Counted from the stretch's first letter, positions 10,017 to 23,295 are shown. The stretch is DNA of 64,000 bases from Isoetes taiwanensis (GCA_021234155.1 JAJEKV010000014.1:4979563-5043562); one strand, 5' to 3'. The notes: generated by a model from the letters alone, not told the origin. Numbers and translations are program-made.

Positions 10017-12240
10017 GTCATTAATCTAAGAAAAAATACAGTCTCATTTTGCTCCGAATAGCTTATAGCCTGCATATAAAGGGTGCTTTGTAAATGGTCG
10101 TAGTGCCTTTGAAGCAAGAAAGTCCTCAGATCACTCAATAATCGCAAAAATATATGCTTCGCTTATGGTCAATGCCATTGCCCCTAAAATACGTCCGTCT
10201 TTTGCTTACACTGAAGTATTACCTCTACTTCAGCGTAGGCAATTTGAGGTGGAAAAGATCGCCATACCATGACTGTACGATACAAGGAGCGAAATATGGA
10301 CAAAGGCATTCATAATTCAAGAATTAGAGCATACATCACGCTTAGAATAAATGCCATGGCAATTAATCTAAGATGAGAAATTAGTTTATTATATATTGAA
10401 CTATTATGTACATTGCAGATAGTAGCATCCAATACGTCCATGAAGCTTAGAAATTTTGCAATGGCAATTATTTTAAGGTCAATCTATGTTTGATTATCCT
10501 AATTTCTCTGCATTTGATGGAGAAGATTCCCTAACGTCTGGAGTCCCATCTACACTAACAGTCATCCTCTGTGCCCCCCTGTCCATTTATTGTTGACCCA
10601 ATTCTAAGCGGTCATCCGTATCCATATCAGTGTATCCGATTATGTCTGGGATATCCTCGTCGATATCATCAGCTCAATTTATAAGGCCTTCCTAATTTTT
10701 TCGAAAACTCGCTAAATTCATTTTGCAATCACCTGCTAGAACACCAAGAATCGGTCCAGGTGACCTGTGTCATTCTGTCACAAATCTTAGTGAATTCTCG
10801 AGAGTTGGCCCCAAAATCCACACCATCATCGAGCAATCATCCGTCGGCTCGTCTCCAACATTTGACATGAAGTCACCTGCAAGGTTTGCAACCAATTAGA
10901 GGCATGAAGGCATCTAAGCCATCATTCAAAAAGCTTCTAGTTGTCGAAAAATAGGATCTGTAACAGCCAAATCCCTTTCCAAATTAGCCATACTTCTTTT
11001 TATACTGTCTACTGTCCTAACGTAGGTATGACCTCTCCTCAACTTGTTCAATGTGTCAGCATAGTTACCAGCCTCAAAATTATCTATTAAGTCTTCTAAG
11101 TTCCCGGATATCACTGTATCCTTCATTAAGTCCATGTCAAGGGCTGTTCCAAAAGGTTCTCCTCTTTCAAGATTTAATTCTTTTTCATCTTCCAGTTCAT
11201 CTTTGTATCTGTTTCTGGATCACTCGATGTTAGCTTGTCCAGGTACACAAAGAAGCTTTTGAGAAATCTTATTCTTCTCTCATCATGTTTCAAAGCCATA
11301 TTTCTCCTTTCTTGGATCAAAACAATTCTAGAAAACGTACCAGACAAAAAGAAGTCGAGAATGCATCCATCTTACAGAAGGATCTGTTCCACAATATGAT
11401 ACGTATAAGACATCTTCATTTGTGGTGGGAAGATAAAATTGCCATCCATTTGCATTCAACGATATTTCATTCTGGCTGTAAACATTTGCTTCGCATGTTT
11501 CCAAATTTTCTTATCAACCTCGTCACCGTCAATGGGATCCTAGACATGCATCTCACATTTCTTTCCTGGATGATCTAGCATGGAGAACTACATATCTAAT
11601 CTTGCCTATTTAGGTAAAACTCTGGCCTCACTCCTATGAATGAGGATGTCGGTGATAAAGTACTGGTGTTCTTTGCTGCACTTTTGTTTCATAGTCCCAG
11701 GCTCCTCTTAGGTGCCAATATAAATATGGCCTCCCCCTTTGACCTGCAATAATCTATATTGACAATTGGTCATGTGGCTAGGAAGGAGAAGCATCAGTAG
11801 GTGAAATATTTTGGTTGTCGTCATTAGCAAGATCCTTCTATACATTTCAAGGAATTAAGATACCATACAATCTGTTTTAAAGCCCTGCATGTTGATATAG
11901 ATCAGCCAAGCATGTTTAGCAACAGTTGTAGTTGGAATATCAGCATGTGTGCAAATTTGGATCTTGTTTCTTGACTGATGACGTGATTTGTCTTCTTCTG
12001 GAATTATGATACTATTAACACAGGCTAACACGGTGGCAGGTAGAGTACCCAGAACAAAAGTTTCATTGATATTTGCTTAATATAAGCAGTATCCATGCCT
12101 GCAATTTGACATAGACACTCCTCTGTAAACTGAGGATATGCCGCAAACAAGTCTTGGAAGCTAAAATACTGCACTTTTCTGTTCGTGTTGATGTGATGGA
12201 GGACCTCTCTCTTCATTAAAATCGCATTTAATTAAAGTTG
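10017..12240 (-). other. possible LINE ORF1 or other coding remnant
   Basis: Minus-strand frames carry protein-like text: FSFQDLFAAYPQFTEECLCQ (12025-12216), TTTVAKHAWLIYINMQGFKT near 11900, CEMHV.DPIDGDEVDKKIWK near 11540, and DLIDNFEAGNYADTLNKLRR (10926-11135), then an acidic tail near 10600. They lie upstream of the LINE endonuclease, where ORF1 would sit, but no ORF1 domain or zinc knuckle is recognised. Confidence 0.3.
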
Positions 12241-12819
12241 TTCTCATGTCATTCCCACTTTTTTTTTTTGCACTCAGTTAAATTGACCCCAAAAGACGTG
12301 CGAAACTTTTGAAATGCCTTTATTGCTTTAGAAGAGGCCTTTTTACTTGTGTGAGAAAAAAGCTAAGGAAAATTACGTGGTCTCCTTTTCGCAGTTAGCG
12401 AGCCGAGAAGGTAAAAGGCATAGCTAAAACAAATGAAAATGCTTTCTTTCTGCAAACAAAGTGCTGATTTGCGTTGAATTTTCATTCATAAATAATTTCA
12501 TTATATGGTAATTTACAGTACTTGAAGAGACCATGGCGGTCGTGCTATCACAATAATTATACCCTTTTCGCACACGGATCACCTAATAAGAACAAGGTGT
12601 AGAGCCCCTTTCGACCTGTTCCAAGCCATAAGAGGAACTTGAAGACGATAAAAACCTGTATGAGGTGCTTCACTGACCACGATCTGGCCTGTCCAACTAA
12701 TTTCACCAATCTCGTTTCGTCTCCTTTCGTCAATAAATCGGTCTTTCTATTGCTCCTGAGCATTTAATCTAGTCGAGATAAGGACTGCAGCATACATAAT
12801 CAAGTTAGTCAAGAAAGGT
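12241..12819. other. unassigned spacer
   Basis: Nothing recognised. A short minus-strand frame (12557-12763) has no identifiable domain. Confidence 0.35.
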
Positions 12820-13023
12820 ACCTCAAAGTGAGAAACGCAGGTCTGAGGTCCTTTCTCAACTCGCGAGTCGAGAAAGGCAGCTCACAGTGAAAAATATAGT
12901 TCTGAGTCCTTCAAACTGGAAAACGCAGGTCTGAGGCCCTTTCTCAACTCATGAGTCGAGAAAGGCAGCTCAAAATGGAAAATGTAGTTCTGAGGCCCTT
13001 CAAAGTGAAAAATGCAGGTCTGA
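12820..13023. repeat. left half of an interrupted tandem array
   Basis: Repeated phrases GCAGGTCTGAGGCCCTTTCT and GAAAAATGCAGGTCTGA alternate with a hairpin-forming CTCAACTCGCGAGTCGAGAA core. The same repeat resumes at 19659 in the same orientation. The text on the two sides of the intervening element joins naturally (GCAGGTCTGA + GGCCC). Confidence 0.85.
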
Positions 13024-13188
13024 TGTGACGCTCCTCGAATCCATACGATGCTCCCATCGTATAAATACAGGAAATTTCCCTCCCATGGCGAATCCATCAC
13101 CACGGAAAGACCCTCCGTCTGACTCGGACCACTTGTGATGGCCAAGTGTCCGGGTAAAGGACATGGAGGTGTCATTCGTCCTACGCCT

Positions 13189-14833
13189 TGTGACGCTCCC
13201 TGCTAAATATACGGCGCCCGGCCGTACACTCGGCAGGAAATCCCCCATCCGGTCCATCAACCGCATGGGCCCTCCGTCTAACCCGCACTCTGAGAGAATC
13301 CTAGTGCGGGCAGGGGACACGAAGGTGTCTTGCGCGCCCTTCCCCTATGGGCTCCTATCACAGCGGAAGCATAAACAACGTCAGAACTAGCAATAACAAT
13401 ACAACATACTACCTCGAAGGGTAGTCCATCACATATCCATAAGAGCAAAGAAGATAATCATAAACCATAAAACATAAGAGCTCCTACCCATGGCTCGACT
13501 CATGAGGAGGATGACCGACCGCTAGGCCTCAAGATAGAGCGGACCGAGTCATAACAATGGCGAGGGCTGGCATAAGACAATGGCTAGGGTTGACCACTCC
13601 ATCCGCCCCTCCCGTGCATACTTTGTAGATGGGCTCAATCAGCTCGCATGACTCTAGCCTTCCTGGATCACGCAATCCCATGGCATCACCCATCGGGACT
13701 ACTCCAGGTTGCATCTCCCTGGTCCGTCGAGGCGGGAAGGGTTGCATCTCCCCTTCCCGGGTCTAGAGGTTCCACGCAGGCTAGAGAATCGCGGGCGACA
13801 CACGATTCATACCCGAGTGAACCCCCAAAACAAGAGCCAAGCCGACACTTGCAACTCTTGAGAGGCGTGGCGACACCATCGCCCGGAGGTGTCGGACCCA
13901 TGCTCGCCCACACGGGAAGTGACCAGACCATAAGCCTAGCCCACTATGGGATCCCCTCAGAGCCCCCCACTCGGGCGGGGATCCTCCCTCCGCATTGCCT
14001 CTAGCCCCGTTGTGTAGTGCTGAGTCACATCATAGCCTCCATAGCCCTAAGGTGGGTTCCTATGCACAGCCGCAAACTAATAGGAACTAAGGGATCTAAT
14101 CTAGGAGCATACTACATATGGCTCTAGGTCTCTACCCCCCTTCCCAATACAAGAGGAGCAAACATGATCAACCATCGTCACATAATCATCACATCATGAG
14201 AATAATCATAAGAACATCTTAACCTAATCATACAAATCTAACTTACAGTTAGGGTTCCTTGATTAGGGTTCAAGATGATGCATGAGGGTTCTAGGATGGC
14301 TCTACCCTAGATACAAGATACTAACTCATCTGGAATGTTAATTCCAGATGAACTACTATGACTACTACTCTACATACCGCTCTGAAGCACTCCCTCCCAA
14401 TCCTGGCGTCTCCATGGTCTTCGAAGTGTTCGAGGTAGCTCCCACTCCTGCTGATGCGCTCACGCTCCGGGGGCTGCTGTGCTAGGCTATGCCACAGCAG
14501 ACGGTTCTCGAAACGGAGTTTTGAGCGCGAAGAAGGTTCCCAGACTGTTGGAGCCAGAAAAGAGGCCTAGGGTTAGGGTTTAGGCCTTTATAGGTTAGGG
14601 TTCACATGTTATGCCACATGGCTCCAATAGGGTAAGACCGTGTGGCGGGTGCCCAATAGGTTAAGGCCACGTGGAAAATGGTCTTAACCTAAGGTTGGCT
14701 AAGTTATATGAATAACTTAGTCATGCCCCCTAGTGCCACAATCTATGGTATACAAGGCTATCAAGATAGACTTGTATAGTGACGGGTCCAGGAATATACG
14801 TATTTATAGCGTATATTCCCCTGGAACGTCACA
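13189..14833 (-). mobile_element. nested solo LTR with 5-bp target-site duplication
   Basis: The 1,645-bp segment begins TGTGACGCTCCC and ends GGAACGTCACA. It is bordered by CGCCT at 13184-13188 and CGCCT at 14834-14838. Removing it restores the continuous text of the surrounding LTR (CGTCCTACGCCTTCTATGGG), which the other LTR shows uninterrupted at 18236-18260. It belongs to the same broad LTR family but is clearly diverged from the host LTR. Confidence 0.85.
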
Positions 14834-16247
14834 CGCCTTCTATGGGAATCCTATATAGCAGAAACGTACATACATGTTAGCACCTAACAACAATACTAAC
14901 AAATAATATACCACCACGAAGGGTGGCCCATCATCATCAATATAACTAACAACAGAATACCAACATAACAAAGGAAATACACCATAACTAAGGCCTCTAT
15001 CCCGGGCTCAGACTCCATGGGGGCGACTGGCGGTCAGGGCCTCAAGATAACAGCAGACAGAGGTATAACATGGCGTTGACTGGCATAAAACAATGGCTAG
15101 GGTAGTCCACTCCATCCACCCCTCCTGTGCACACTTTGCAGATAGGCTGAATCATGCTACGACATGCTTGTAGCCCTCCGGAGACGCAATCCCAAGGAAT
15201 CACCCTTCGGGACTACTCCGGGTTACATCTCCCCGGTCCGATGAGGCAGGTCAGAGAAGCGTCTCCTCCCCGAGCATGACGGATCCCTGGGTGTGCTAGA
15301 GAACACGTGCCCCCTTAGTGAACCCCGCATCCGTACCCGACTTACTCCCCTAAATCTAAAGGCTAGCTCACTAGCCCGTTCGAGCCCAGGACGGCCATAA
15401 TGACTCTCGCCCTCCAGCCCAGAGAGTGTCAGACCCATACCCGGCCCACACACAGTGACCGGCTATAAGCCTAGCACACTGTAGGAGTCCTGTAGCCGCG
15501 CTAGGCAAGACCCCGCCCCCGATTCACCATCATACTCGTTGTCTGGTGCTGAACCACATCATATCATCCACAGCCAGGTTGGCTCTTGTGCACAGGTCGC
15601 ATTTACTGGGTTTTAAGGGTTCTATCTAGGAACATCTCTACTTCTAGATGGCCTTTAGGTCTCTACCTCCCTTTTACCCATACACACAGGAGGAACAGAA
15701 AAAAAGCTATCCTTATACATCCAGCTTCGAATAGAACATAAAATAGAGATTAAACATACATCTATTCATACAAGGGTTAATCCTAGCTACCTTCTGAGCA
15801 TACAAGAGTTAGTCCTATGACTATCTAGGAATCCAAGCTATCTACGTACTAACCGGAATCATAGCTAGATCCACTGTCGCTCTGGTTCTCCATCCTTCTG
15901 GCTGGAACAGGGTGGAACATCAGCTCCTCCTCCACCATCCTCCCCCATTTCGAATTGGGGCAAATGGGGGTACAAAACCCCAATTTGGGTCCCAATTTAG
16001 CAACTCTCCCTTGCCCAATCGATTTGGGCCAAGTGGCAACTCTAGATTGGTTAATATTAACTAACTTGATATTTTAGCCCTTTTTAATATTAGGTTAAGC
16101 CCTAAATTCGAATTAGGTTTTGGGTTAGGTTTCCACTTTAATAATTAATTATTAACATAGCTAACCTTAGCTTATGAATAATTAATGTGCCATTAATTAT
16201 TCATGGTGACGTGTCATGTATTTATACTCAAAAAGGCGTATAAATAT

Positions 16248-16274
16248 GTGGAACGTCACATTCTCCCCACCTTA
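16248..16274 (-). other. polypurine tract and 3' LTR start
   Basis: The minus strand reads AAGGTGGGGAGAA immediately followed by TGTGACGTTCC, the junction used for plus-strand priming in Ty3/gypsy-type elements. Confidence 0.7.
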
Positions 16275-18114
16275 AAAATGATGTTGTCCTCAGCATCAAG
16301 ACTACTCTTGTTGTAGGGCAACACATCGTACATTGGAAGGAAGTCTCCCCTCCTTAAAGAGATAGCGTGAGATTATAAGTCACACAGACGTTGTCATATT
16401 CAAAGTGATCAAGTTTGAAATGGCTTGTAATGTGCAAGTTATAACTCTGGGATATAAAAGATAAAGGTATAGATCTGACATGATCATCGTTTAGGACCGT
16501 CAAAAGTGAACAGTCAAGATTTGTGGAAGTCTCACTGTTTCGTTCGTGGTGATGAGTTGACAGTTTATCTAATTTAGAAATCATTCTTTTTTTATACATA
16601 CGTGTAACTGATTATATATTATAGATGGGTATAGATATAAGCAACTTCTATTTGTTCTTTTAATATAATACAGACTTATTAATCTCGCACTGTCTAGTAG
16701 AAAGTCATTCTAATCATATTAACTTCTGTGTATATGTCTATTATATTCTTCCTTCACTTTGCAATTCATTTTATTACAGCTAGCCTTAATTTAATTTTCT
16801 ATCAAAATTTTGTTTTCCTATTTTGTTACAGTTTTAAGAACTCGTTTCTTATCCATAACGTTATAATCATAATCTAAGTCTTTTATTTTATCTCATTCTA
16901 TTATATTTAATATTATGTGTTTAAATACCTTTCTCCTTGTGATTATGTTTAAGGTTTCCACACTCACACTCTCGATCTTTACCATAGTTTACACTCACAT
17001 GAGCACACCTATTAATTCATTAGTTATATCTATACATTTACCAGACATCTAGATATGCTTACATTGACATCGCACAGATACGACGGAAGCACCGAAAGCA
17101 TGCCTGGTGCTTCTTGAGGCTATTATATAATGATGGTTAAGCAGGTCCTGGGTTCTTACTTGAAGTAGAAGTGCTAAACGTTGGGAATAAGGAGTGGTAA
17201 GGTATCTTGATTTGGGATCGATAGCGAGAGAACTGGTATGACGATGTTTGTTTTCCCATTGAAGCACTGGACCTAATAATTACGAGGATTGATTTATTAT
17301 GCAGCATATATATATTGCCATTCAATGTAGAAGGAGACTGGATATAGCACCATCCAGGTGAGGGGAAAGTGGTGTATGATTATCTGTCATAGACCACGTT
17401 AGAGAGGTACTATACTAAGGTGGAAACTGGATTATAAGTACCCAGCTCCCTAAAGGGAGATCACTTTAGAAGTGTAGGTTTCGACAATGGTGGTGAAGGT
17501 ATAGAATGTCGAGCCGGCATTTCATATCTATTGCTACTTGAATCGAGGTATGATCCGCAGAACGGTGGAGAACAATGGCATGAGGACGCGGATCCCTAAT
17601 CTACGGATTATAAAATTACGCGTACATTGTGTTTCGTAAGGAGATTGATGTTCCTGAGGTGTGCAATGAAGGTGCAAGGATATGCATGAGCAAGATGACC
17701 ACATAGCCATGTGGATACGCTTATTTTGCTAGCAGAAGTTACAACCGTCTGAAAGCTACAAGGTATGTTGGAGCTTTGATGAAGCTAGACTATGAAGGAA
17801 AGTTGACCTTCAACTAATGATACATTAGGAAGGCAAGTAATGTACTCACACGGCAAGTGGGAGACAAAGAGGTGCTTGAAAGTTGTTGTAAACAACGTTT
17901 CAAATATAGAGAATTTGGAGGGACACTTTGAGTAGACCAAAGTCTGGAGTATGAACAAGGTAGGTGCCCCATGAACATCTCATCAAGGAGAATGTGCTCT
18001 GGACTTGGTATCGTGTGTGTATTCCGAGGAGTAGCTCCATGTTGGTATATGCGTAGTAGGACCCTTTAATGGTAAAAGATAACAAGAAAAGGAAAGGGTG
18101 TATAATAGAACTGT
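16261..18114. other. interior of the non-autonomous LTR element
   Basis: No gag, protease, RT, RNase H or integrase motif is recognised in any frame. Short open frames such as 17049-17267 (minus) are not supported as genes. Confidence 0.5.
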
Positions 18115-19658
18115 TAGTTCACATTCCATCCGCCCCCCGAATCCATACGATGCTCCGGAAATTCCCCTCCCATGGCGAATCCATCACCACGGAAAGGCCC
18201 TCCGTCTGACTCGGACCACTTGACATGGAGGTGTCATTCGTCCCACGCCTTCTATGGGAATCCTGTATAGCGGAAGCATACATACATGTTAGCACCTAGC
18301 AACAATACTAACAAATAATATACCACCACGAAGGGTGGCCCATCATCATCAATATAACTAACAACAGAATACCAACATAATAAAGGAAATACACCATAAC
18401 TAAGGCCTCTATCCCGGGCTCAGAATCCACGGGGGCGACTGACGGTTAGTGCTTCAAGATAATAGCAGACAGAGGTATAACATGGCGTTGGTTGGCATAA
18501 GACAATGGCTAGGGTAGTCCACTACATCCGCCCCTCCTGTGCACACTTTGCAGATAGGCTGAATCATGCTATGACGTGCTTGTAGCCCTCCAGAGACGCA
18601 ATCACAAGGAATCACCCTTCGGGACTACTCCGGGTTACATCTCCCCGGTCCGATGAGGCAGGTCAGAGAGGCGTCTCCTCCCCGAGCATGACGGATCCCT
18701 GGGTGTGCTAGAGAATACGTGCCCCCTCAGTGACCCCCGCATCCGTACCCGACTTACTCCCCTAAATCTAAAGGCTAGCTCACTAGCCCGTTCGAGCCCA
18801 GGACGGCCATAATGACTCTCGTCCTCCGGTCCAGAGAGTGTCAGACCCATACCCGGCCCAAACACAGTGACCGGCTATAAGCCTAGCACACTGTAGGAGT
18901 CCTGTAGCCGCGCTAGGCAAGACCCCGCCCCCGATTCACCATCATACTCGTTGTCTGGTGCTGAACCACATCATAGCATCCACAGCCAAGTTGGCTCTTG
19001 TGCACAGGCTGCATTTACTGGGTTTTAAGGGTTCTATCTAGGAACATCTCTACTTCTAGATGGCCTTTAGGTCTCTACCCCCCTTTTACCCATACACACA
19101 GGAGGAACAGAAAGGAAGCTATTCTTATACATCCACTCATCCATAGCTTCGAATAGAACATAAAATAGAGATTAACCATACATCTACTCATACAAGGGTT
19201 AATCCTAGCTACCTTCTGAGCATATAAGAGTTAGTCATATGACTATCTAGGAATCCAAGCTATCTATGTACTAACCGGAATCATAGCTAGATCCACTATC
19301 GCTCTGGTTCTCCATCCTTCTGGCTGGAACAGGATGGAACATCAGCTCCTCCTCCACCATCCTCTCCCAGTTCGAATTGGGGCAAATGGGGGTACAAAAC
19401 CCCAATTTGGGTCCCAAGTTAGCAACTCTCCCTTGCCCAATCGATTTGGGCCAGGTGGCAACTCTAGATTGGTTAATATTAATCTAATTTGATATTTTAG
19501 CCCTTTTTAATATTAGGTTAAGCCCTAAATTCGAATTAGGGTTTTGGGTTAGGTTTCCACGTTAATAATTAATTATTAACATAGCTGCCATTAATTATTC
19601 ATGGTGATGTGTCATGTATTTATACTCAAAAAGGCGTATAAATATGTGGAACGTCACA

Positions 19659-20000
19659 TCAAAGGCCCTTTTTCGACTTGCGAGTCGAGAAAGGCAACTC
19701 AGAGTAAAAAATGCAGTTCTGAGGCCCTTCAAAATGAAAAACGCAGGTTTGAGGCCCTTCAAAATGAAAAACGCAGGTTTTAGGCCCTTTTTGAAAGGCC
19801 TCTCAGAATGAAAATCACAGTGCTGATGCCATTCAAAGTGAAAACACAGGTCTAAGGCCCTTTCTTGACTCGTGAATTGAGAAAGGCAGCTCAAAGTGCA
19901 AAACGCAGTTCTAAGGCCCAACGCAGGTCTAAGGCCCTTCAAGATGAAAAACACAGGTCTGAGACCATTTAGAGTGGAAAACGCAGGTTTGAGGTCTAAG
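19659..20000. repeat. right half of the interrupted tandem array
   Basis: AGGCCCTTCAAAATGAAAAA and CGCAGGTTTGAGGCCC repeat here with CGACTTGCGAGTCGAGAAAG hairpin cores, matching 12820-13023. A long minus-strand open frame across it (19595-20044) is a repeat artefact. Confidence 0.85.
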
Positions 20001-21904
20001 AACAGGTCCGAGAAGGTCAAAAGTGAATAACTTTCAAACATCATATCATATTAGTATACCTTTGTTCACATGTGATGAAACATGCAACAAGTGTGGCGAA
20101 CCTACTTGCCTACAAACATAGTTTCTACTTCCAATATCATGGAGTGCAAATCATTATTAATTGCACTATATCCTGTGTATTTTCTATGTATTTTCTAAAT
20201 GCACACCATACCTATGCATTTTCTATGTATATGTAGACAAAAAAATAGACCCCCCCCCCCTTTTTTTAGTATATCAATGTTTTCTAATAAACACAATATC
20301 CTATTATATATATTTTCTAATGAATACAATATCTTACTATTTTCTAACGGACACCATATATCTTATGTTTATGAATAACTTTTTTAATATATTATTTTAA
20401 TATATTACTGTACCCCGCCTTTTTTTCCCGCCCGTGTTTGAAATTTGAAATTTGATACATACCTTTGGGCCTTTTCGTTTTGGGCATGGCTCTATCCTTC
20501 TGGAGTAATTCTCTGTGTTACATCATCCATATCCATTGCAGCAATTCTCTATATCCATCGTTGTAAACAAGCTGGATTCAAATCAAACAAGGGTGCACTT
20601 GATTCTTGGAGTTTTCTTAGAGCCACATTACATTTCTTTGAATCCCTGGCGCATCATAAGCTTTTTAACCTCGGCTTGCTTCCCATCAGAATCTGGCTTG
20701 CTTCTTATTGGAATATGCTGAACGAATCCTGCTTTGATGTTTCTGATGGTAAGATTCTGACAGCCATGGATTGATTCGGTGGGAAGAAGAGGGCAGACCT
20801 TGGGCGGAATGTTGCAGGCCAAGGAGCTTGCTGATGGTTTTTGCTCTGCTCTATTTGCCGAGAAGCCCATAGAGTCTGCAAAATCGTCGATGGATCAAGT
20901 CCTGAATTGATAATCTTCAATGATCATTTCAATCTGTGACCCTGTGCTTCACTTTGTAAAACCTCCCTCTATTTCTTTGTGCTATCTTTTCTAAAATCTC
21001 CAAATGCTCTAAAGAAACATCTAGATCTTTCGGGCGAGGTCTTTATGGGCACCTGTAACCTATTTCTTCTCACTTCTAAAGGCCTTAAAATGCTAAAAGG
21101 ATGAAGAATACATACCCGGATTTTTGCCCAAAACCCTAAATTGGCCGGATCATTATCTTGCATGTCTGTAGTTGGCCAGATCATTATCTTGCATGTCTGC
21201 TTTGCTGTCTGTTGTTTGCTCTTTAAAAGAGGCCCAAATATCTGTCCTCTGTGCATCTACATAAAGAAGCCGCTCCCCCCCAATTCCATCTCTTTAACAA
21301 CGGCCTGCCTCAGAACCGCCTTTGTTTGCCACTGTCCATCAGGTCGCCTGGATGTTTTTCTCCCACCAGTGCAAGGAGGAGAAGAGTTACCATGGCATCG
21401 ACTACCCAAATCAGGACACAGAAAATTGGCAATTCGTTTCATCTATGATGTTTGATCGGCCCTTCCCAGCAAGAAGTTTGCTGGGTTGAGTTCAAGGATT
21501 AACGCCCAAGTCATTTGCTTTAGCTTTCATTTTTCTTCTTTCAGTGTATCTTTCTTTTTACCTGTGCTTTGTGTAAAGCTCTTTGCAATAGTAGTCTGCT
21601 TTGCTCCAAGATCGCCTTGAATCGGCTTGCCTCTAGAATCGATGGTTTCGGCTTGGCTCTATAATCTGCTTGTCTCCAGTAATCAGTCTGGCTATTCCGA
21701 AGCTAACTCATAGCTAGCTCTTTCTATAATAACCAAAAGGTTTAAAGACAAGGCTATGTCATTTAGATGTAATGATTAGGGCCCTTCAGTCCCCTGCACA
21801 TTCTCGCCTTGCGAGGCAAGAAATGGTCTAGGCCTAATTAATTGTATTGACTCGTAAATTTTTTTCTAACTTGTCTATTTAATTACATTGACAAACTAAT
21901 TATA
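20001..21904. other. unassigned sequence
   Basis: AT-rich to 20440, then more complex text with several short open frames on both strands (20445-20774 plus; 20628-20920 minus; 21141-21455 plus) lacking recognisable domains. TTGGCCRGATCATTATCTTG is duplicated in tandem at about 21139-21199. No gene call is supported. Confidence 0.4.
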
Positions 21905-23160
21905 TTAATTTATATGTCCTCTCAACCTGGCCAAGACTAAGGTGGTTCTCATATCATCCTCGCGTCAGCCGAGGATCCCCTCCTTCAGTTACCGAGGGCA
22001 GAATGTGGAAGTGGCATCCACATACACATCCATACGGCTACGAGTGACGGCGGGCTGGAAGGCACTATATGCAATGCAAAACAATAGTCATAGAGTGGAG
22101 TTGTATGATTGGGCCCATCAGTCACACCTGTTCAAGGTCTTAGTAGAGCCTGTCCTTTTATACAGGGTTGAAGTATGGGGCTCAGTAGTATCCCTCGCTA
22201 CTTGGAATGACTTGGAGCAGGTGCAGAAAGCCTTCTTGGTACGAGCACTAGGGGTGAAGTCCACAGTCCCATATCAAATTCTACTGCAGGAGACGGGATT
22301 CTCGCCTCTTCAGAGGGCGGCCCTTGATTGCCACATTGTCTGTTTTCAGAAGGTGGTCAACATGGACGATGCTCGTCTCCCTAACCTAGCTTATATCATG
22401 GCAATAGGGCCACAACGCCTCAAGGCCTGCTGGAGGGAAAAAAAGAGCTCAATGGTTGGCTAGATGGAATGTGCAGGAGCACAGGTATATACATGTGCAA
22501 ACAGAAGTAGATCGCCATAGCTTGAGGCAATATCTTGACGCTTGCTTCCTCAGCAAGCTTTGGGATGCCAAGTGCCCTTGAACAGGTCAAGACAACACAC
22601 TACCAGCGCCACATAAATCCCACATTGGAACGAGGCCCACAATGCTACCCGCGTACCCACTTGCCCATGAAAAGGCGCAGACTCGTTGCCTCCATTCGCA
22701 CAGGAGCACACCATCTTCAAATTGAGACGGGCAGATGGATTGGTGAGCCATGCCAGGACAGGCTCTGCCAATGCTGCCAAATGGGAGTCATTGAGGATGA
22801 ATCTCATACCCTTCAAAGTTGCCCAGCATATGATCAAATCCGGACGCGCTATGCTGAGTTGGTCAGCCTTGGCCATCCGCTACATGTGACATTGAGCATG
22901 GCGTCCGTACGGGTGCTGGGATCATACTTTCAGGAGATTATGGACATGCAAGATCAGCTATGTCCTCGGCACACACTTGACATGTATATATACATTTATT
23001 TCATGATGATATATACTTGTACAGTTTGACAGCATTCTTATTACTGCCACGGTTTTTCCCTCGAAAACCCTTCGAGGCGGGGATTTTTTAACCCAGACAG
23101 TAATAAGTTTGCTGCACTCCTTCTGGGTCCCATAGGCCAATTGGTCTCAGTGGACGATAA
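21905..23160 (+). mobile_element. LINE 3' fragment (RT thumb to C-terminal zinc finger)
   Basis: Two open frames in sequence cover the end of a LINE ORF2. The first (21942-22463) starts at the KTKVVLISSSRQP position seen in the minus-strand LINE near 7800 and continues through LYRVEVWGSVV and LVRALGVKSTVPYQILLQET. The second (22535-23029) carries the C-terminal zf-RVT-like motif: IRTGAHHLQIETGRW, CQCCQMGVIEDESHTLQSCP and YDQIRTRYAEL. The frames are separated by a stop or frameshift near 22464, so it is inactive. The 5' part is missing, as expected for 5'-truncated insertion. The 3' end runs through GTCTCAGTGGACG into the ATTCT array. Confidence 0.85.
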
Positions 23161-23175
23161 AAATCATTCTATTAT

Positions 23176-23295
23176 ATTCTATTCTATTCTATTCTATTCT
23201 ATTCTATTCTATTCTATTCTATTCTATTCTATTCTATTCTATTCTATTCTATTCTATTCTATTCTATTCTATTCTATTCTATTCTATTCTATTCT
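23176..23295. repeat. ATTCT pentanucleotide array, 24 units
   Basis: Uninterrupted (ATTCT)n, directly after the LINE 3' terminus. The same terminus plus a shorter ATTCT run occurs at 39661-39725. Confidence 0.95.

Larger units (their letters stand above)
13024..19658 (-). mobile_element. LTR retrotransposon, non-autonomous, with nested solo LTR
   Basis: Two long related LTRs flank a 1.9-kb interior. The left LTR covers 13024-13188 plus 14834-16260, the right LTR about 18115-19658. Outer ends read TGTGACG...CGTCACA. Next to the left LTR the minus strand reads AAGGTGGGGAGAA directly before TGTGACGTTCC, a typical Ty3/gypsy-type polypurine tract, so transcription runs on the minus strand and 16260 is the start of the 3' LTR. 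The flanks are TCTGA on the left and TCAAA on the right, a possible diverged 5-bp target duplication. The interior (16261-18114) shows no gag or pol domain, so the element depended on enzymes supplied elsewhere. The inner end of the right LTR is degraded and no primer-binding site was found. Confidence 0.75.

Noticed and set aside
14570-14610. Telomere-like GGGTTAGGGTTTAGG
   Set aside because: Only a couple of degenerate units inside an LTR; not a telomeric array.
13529-15453. Long open frames on both strands at 13648-14004, 13686-13931 and 15223-15453
   Set aside because: They lie inside LTRs, are GC-rich and are not conserved as frames between LTR copies.
19595-20044. 149-residue minus-strand frame rich in FFILKGLRPAF
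   Set aside because: It is a translation of the short tandem array; the same repeat at 12.8-13.0 kb does not preserve the frame.
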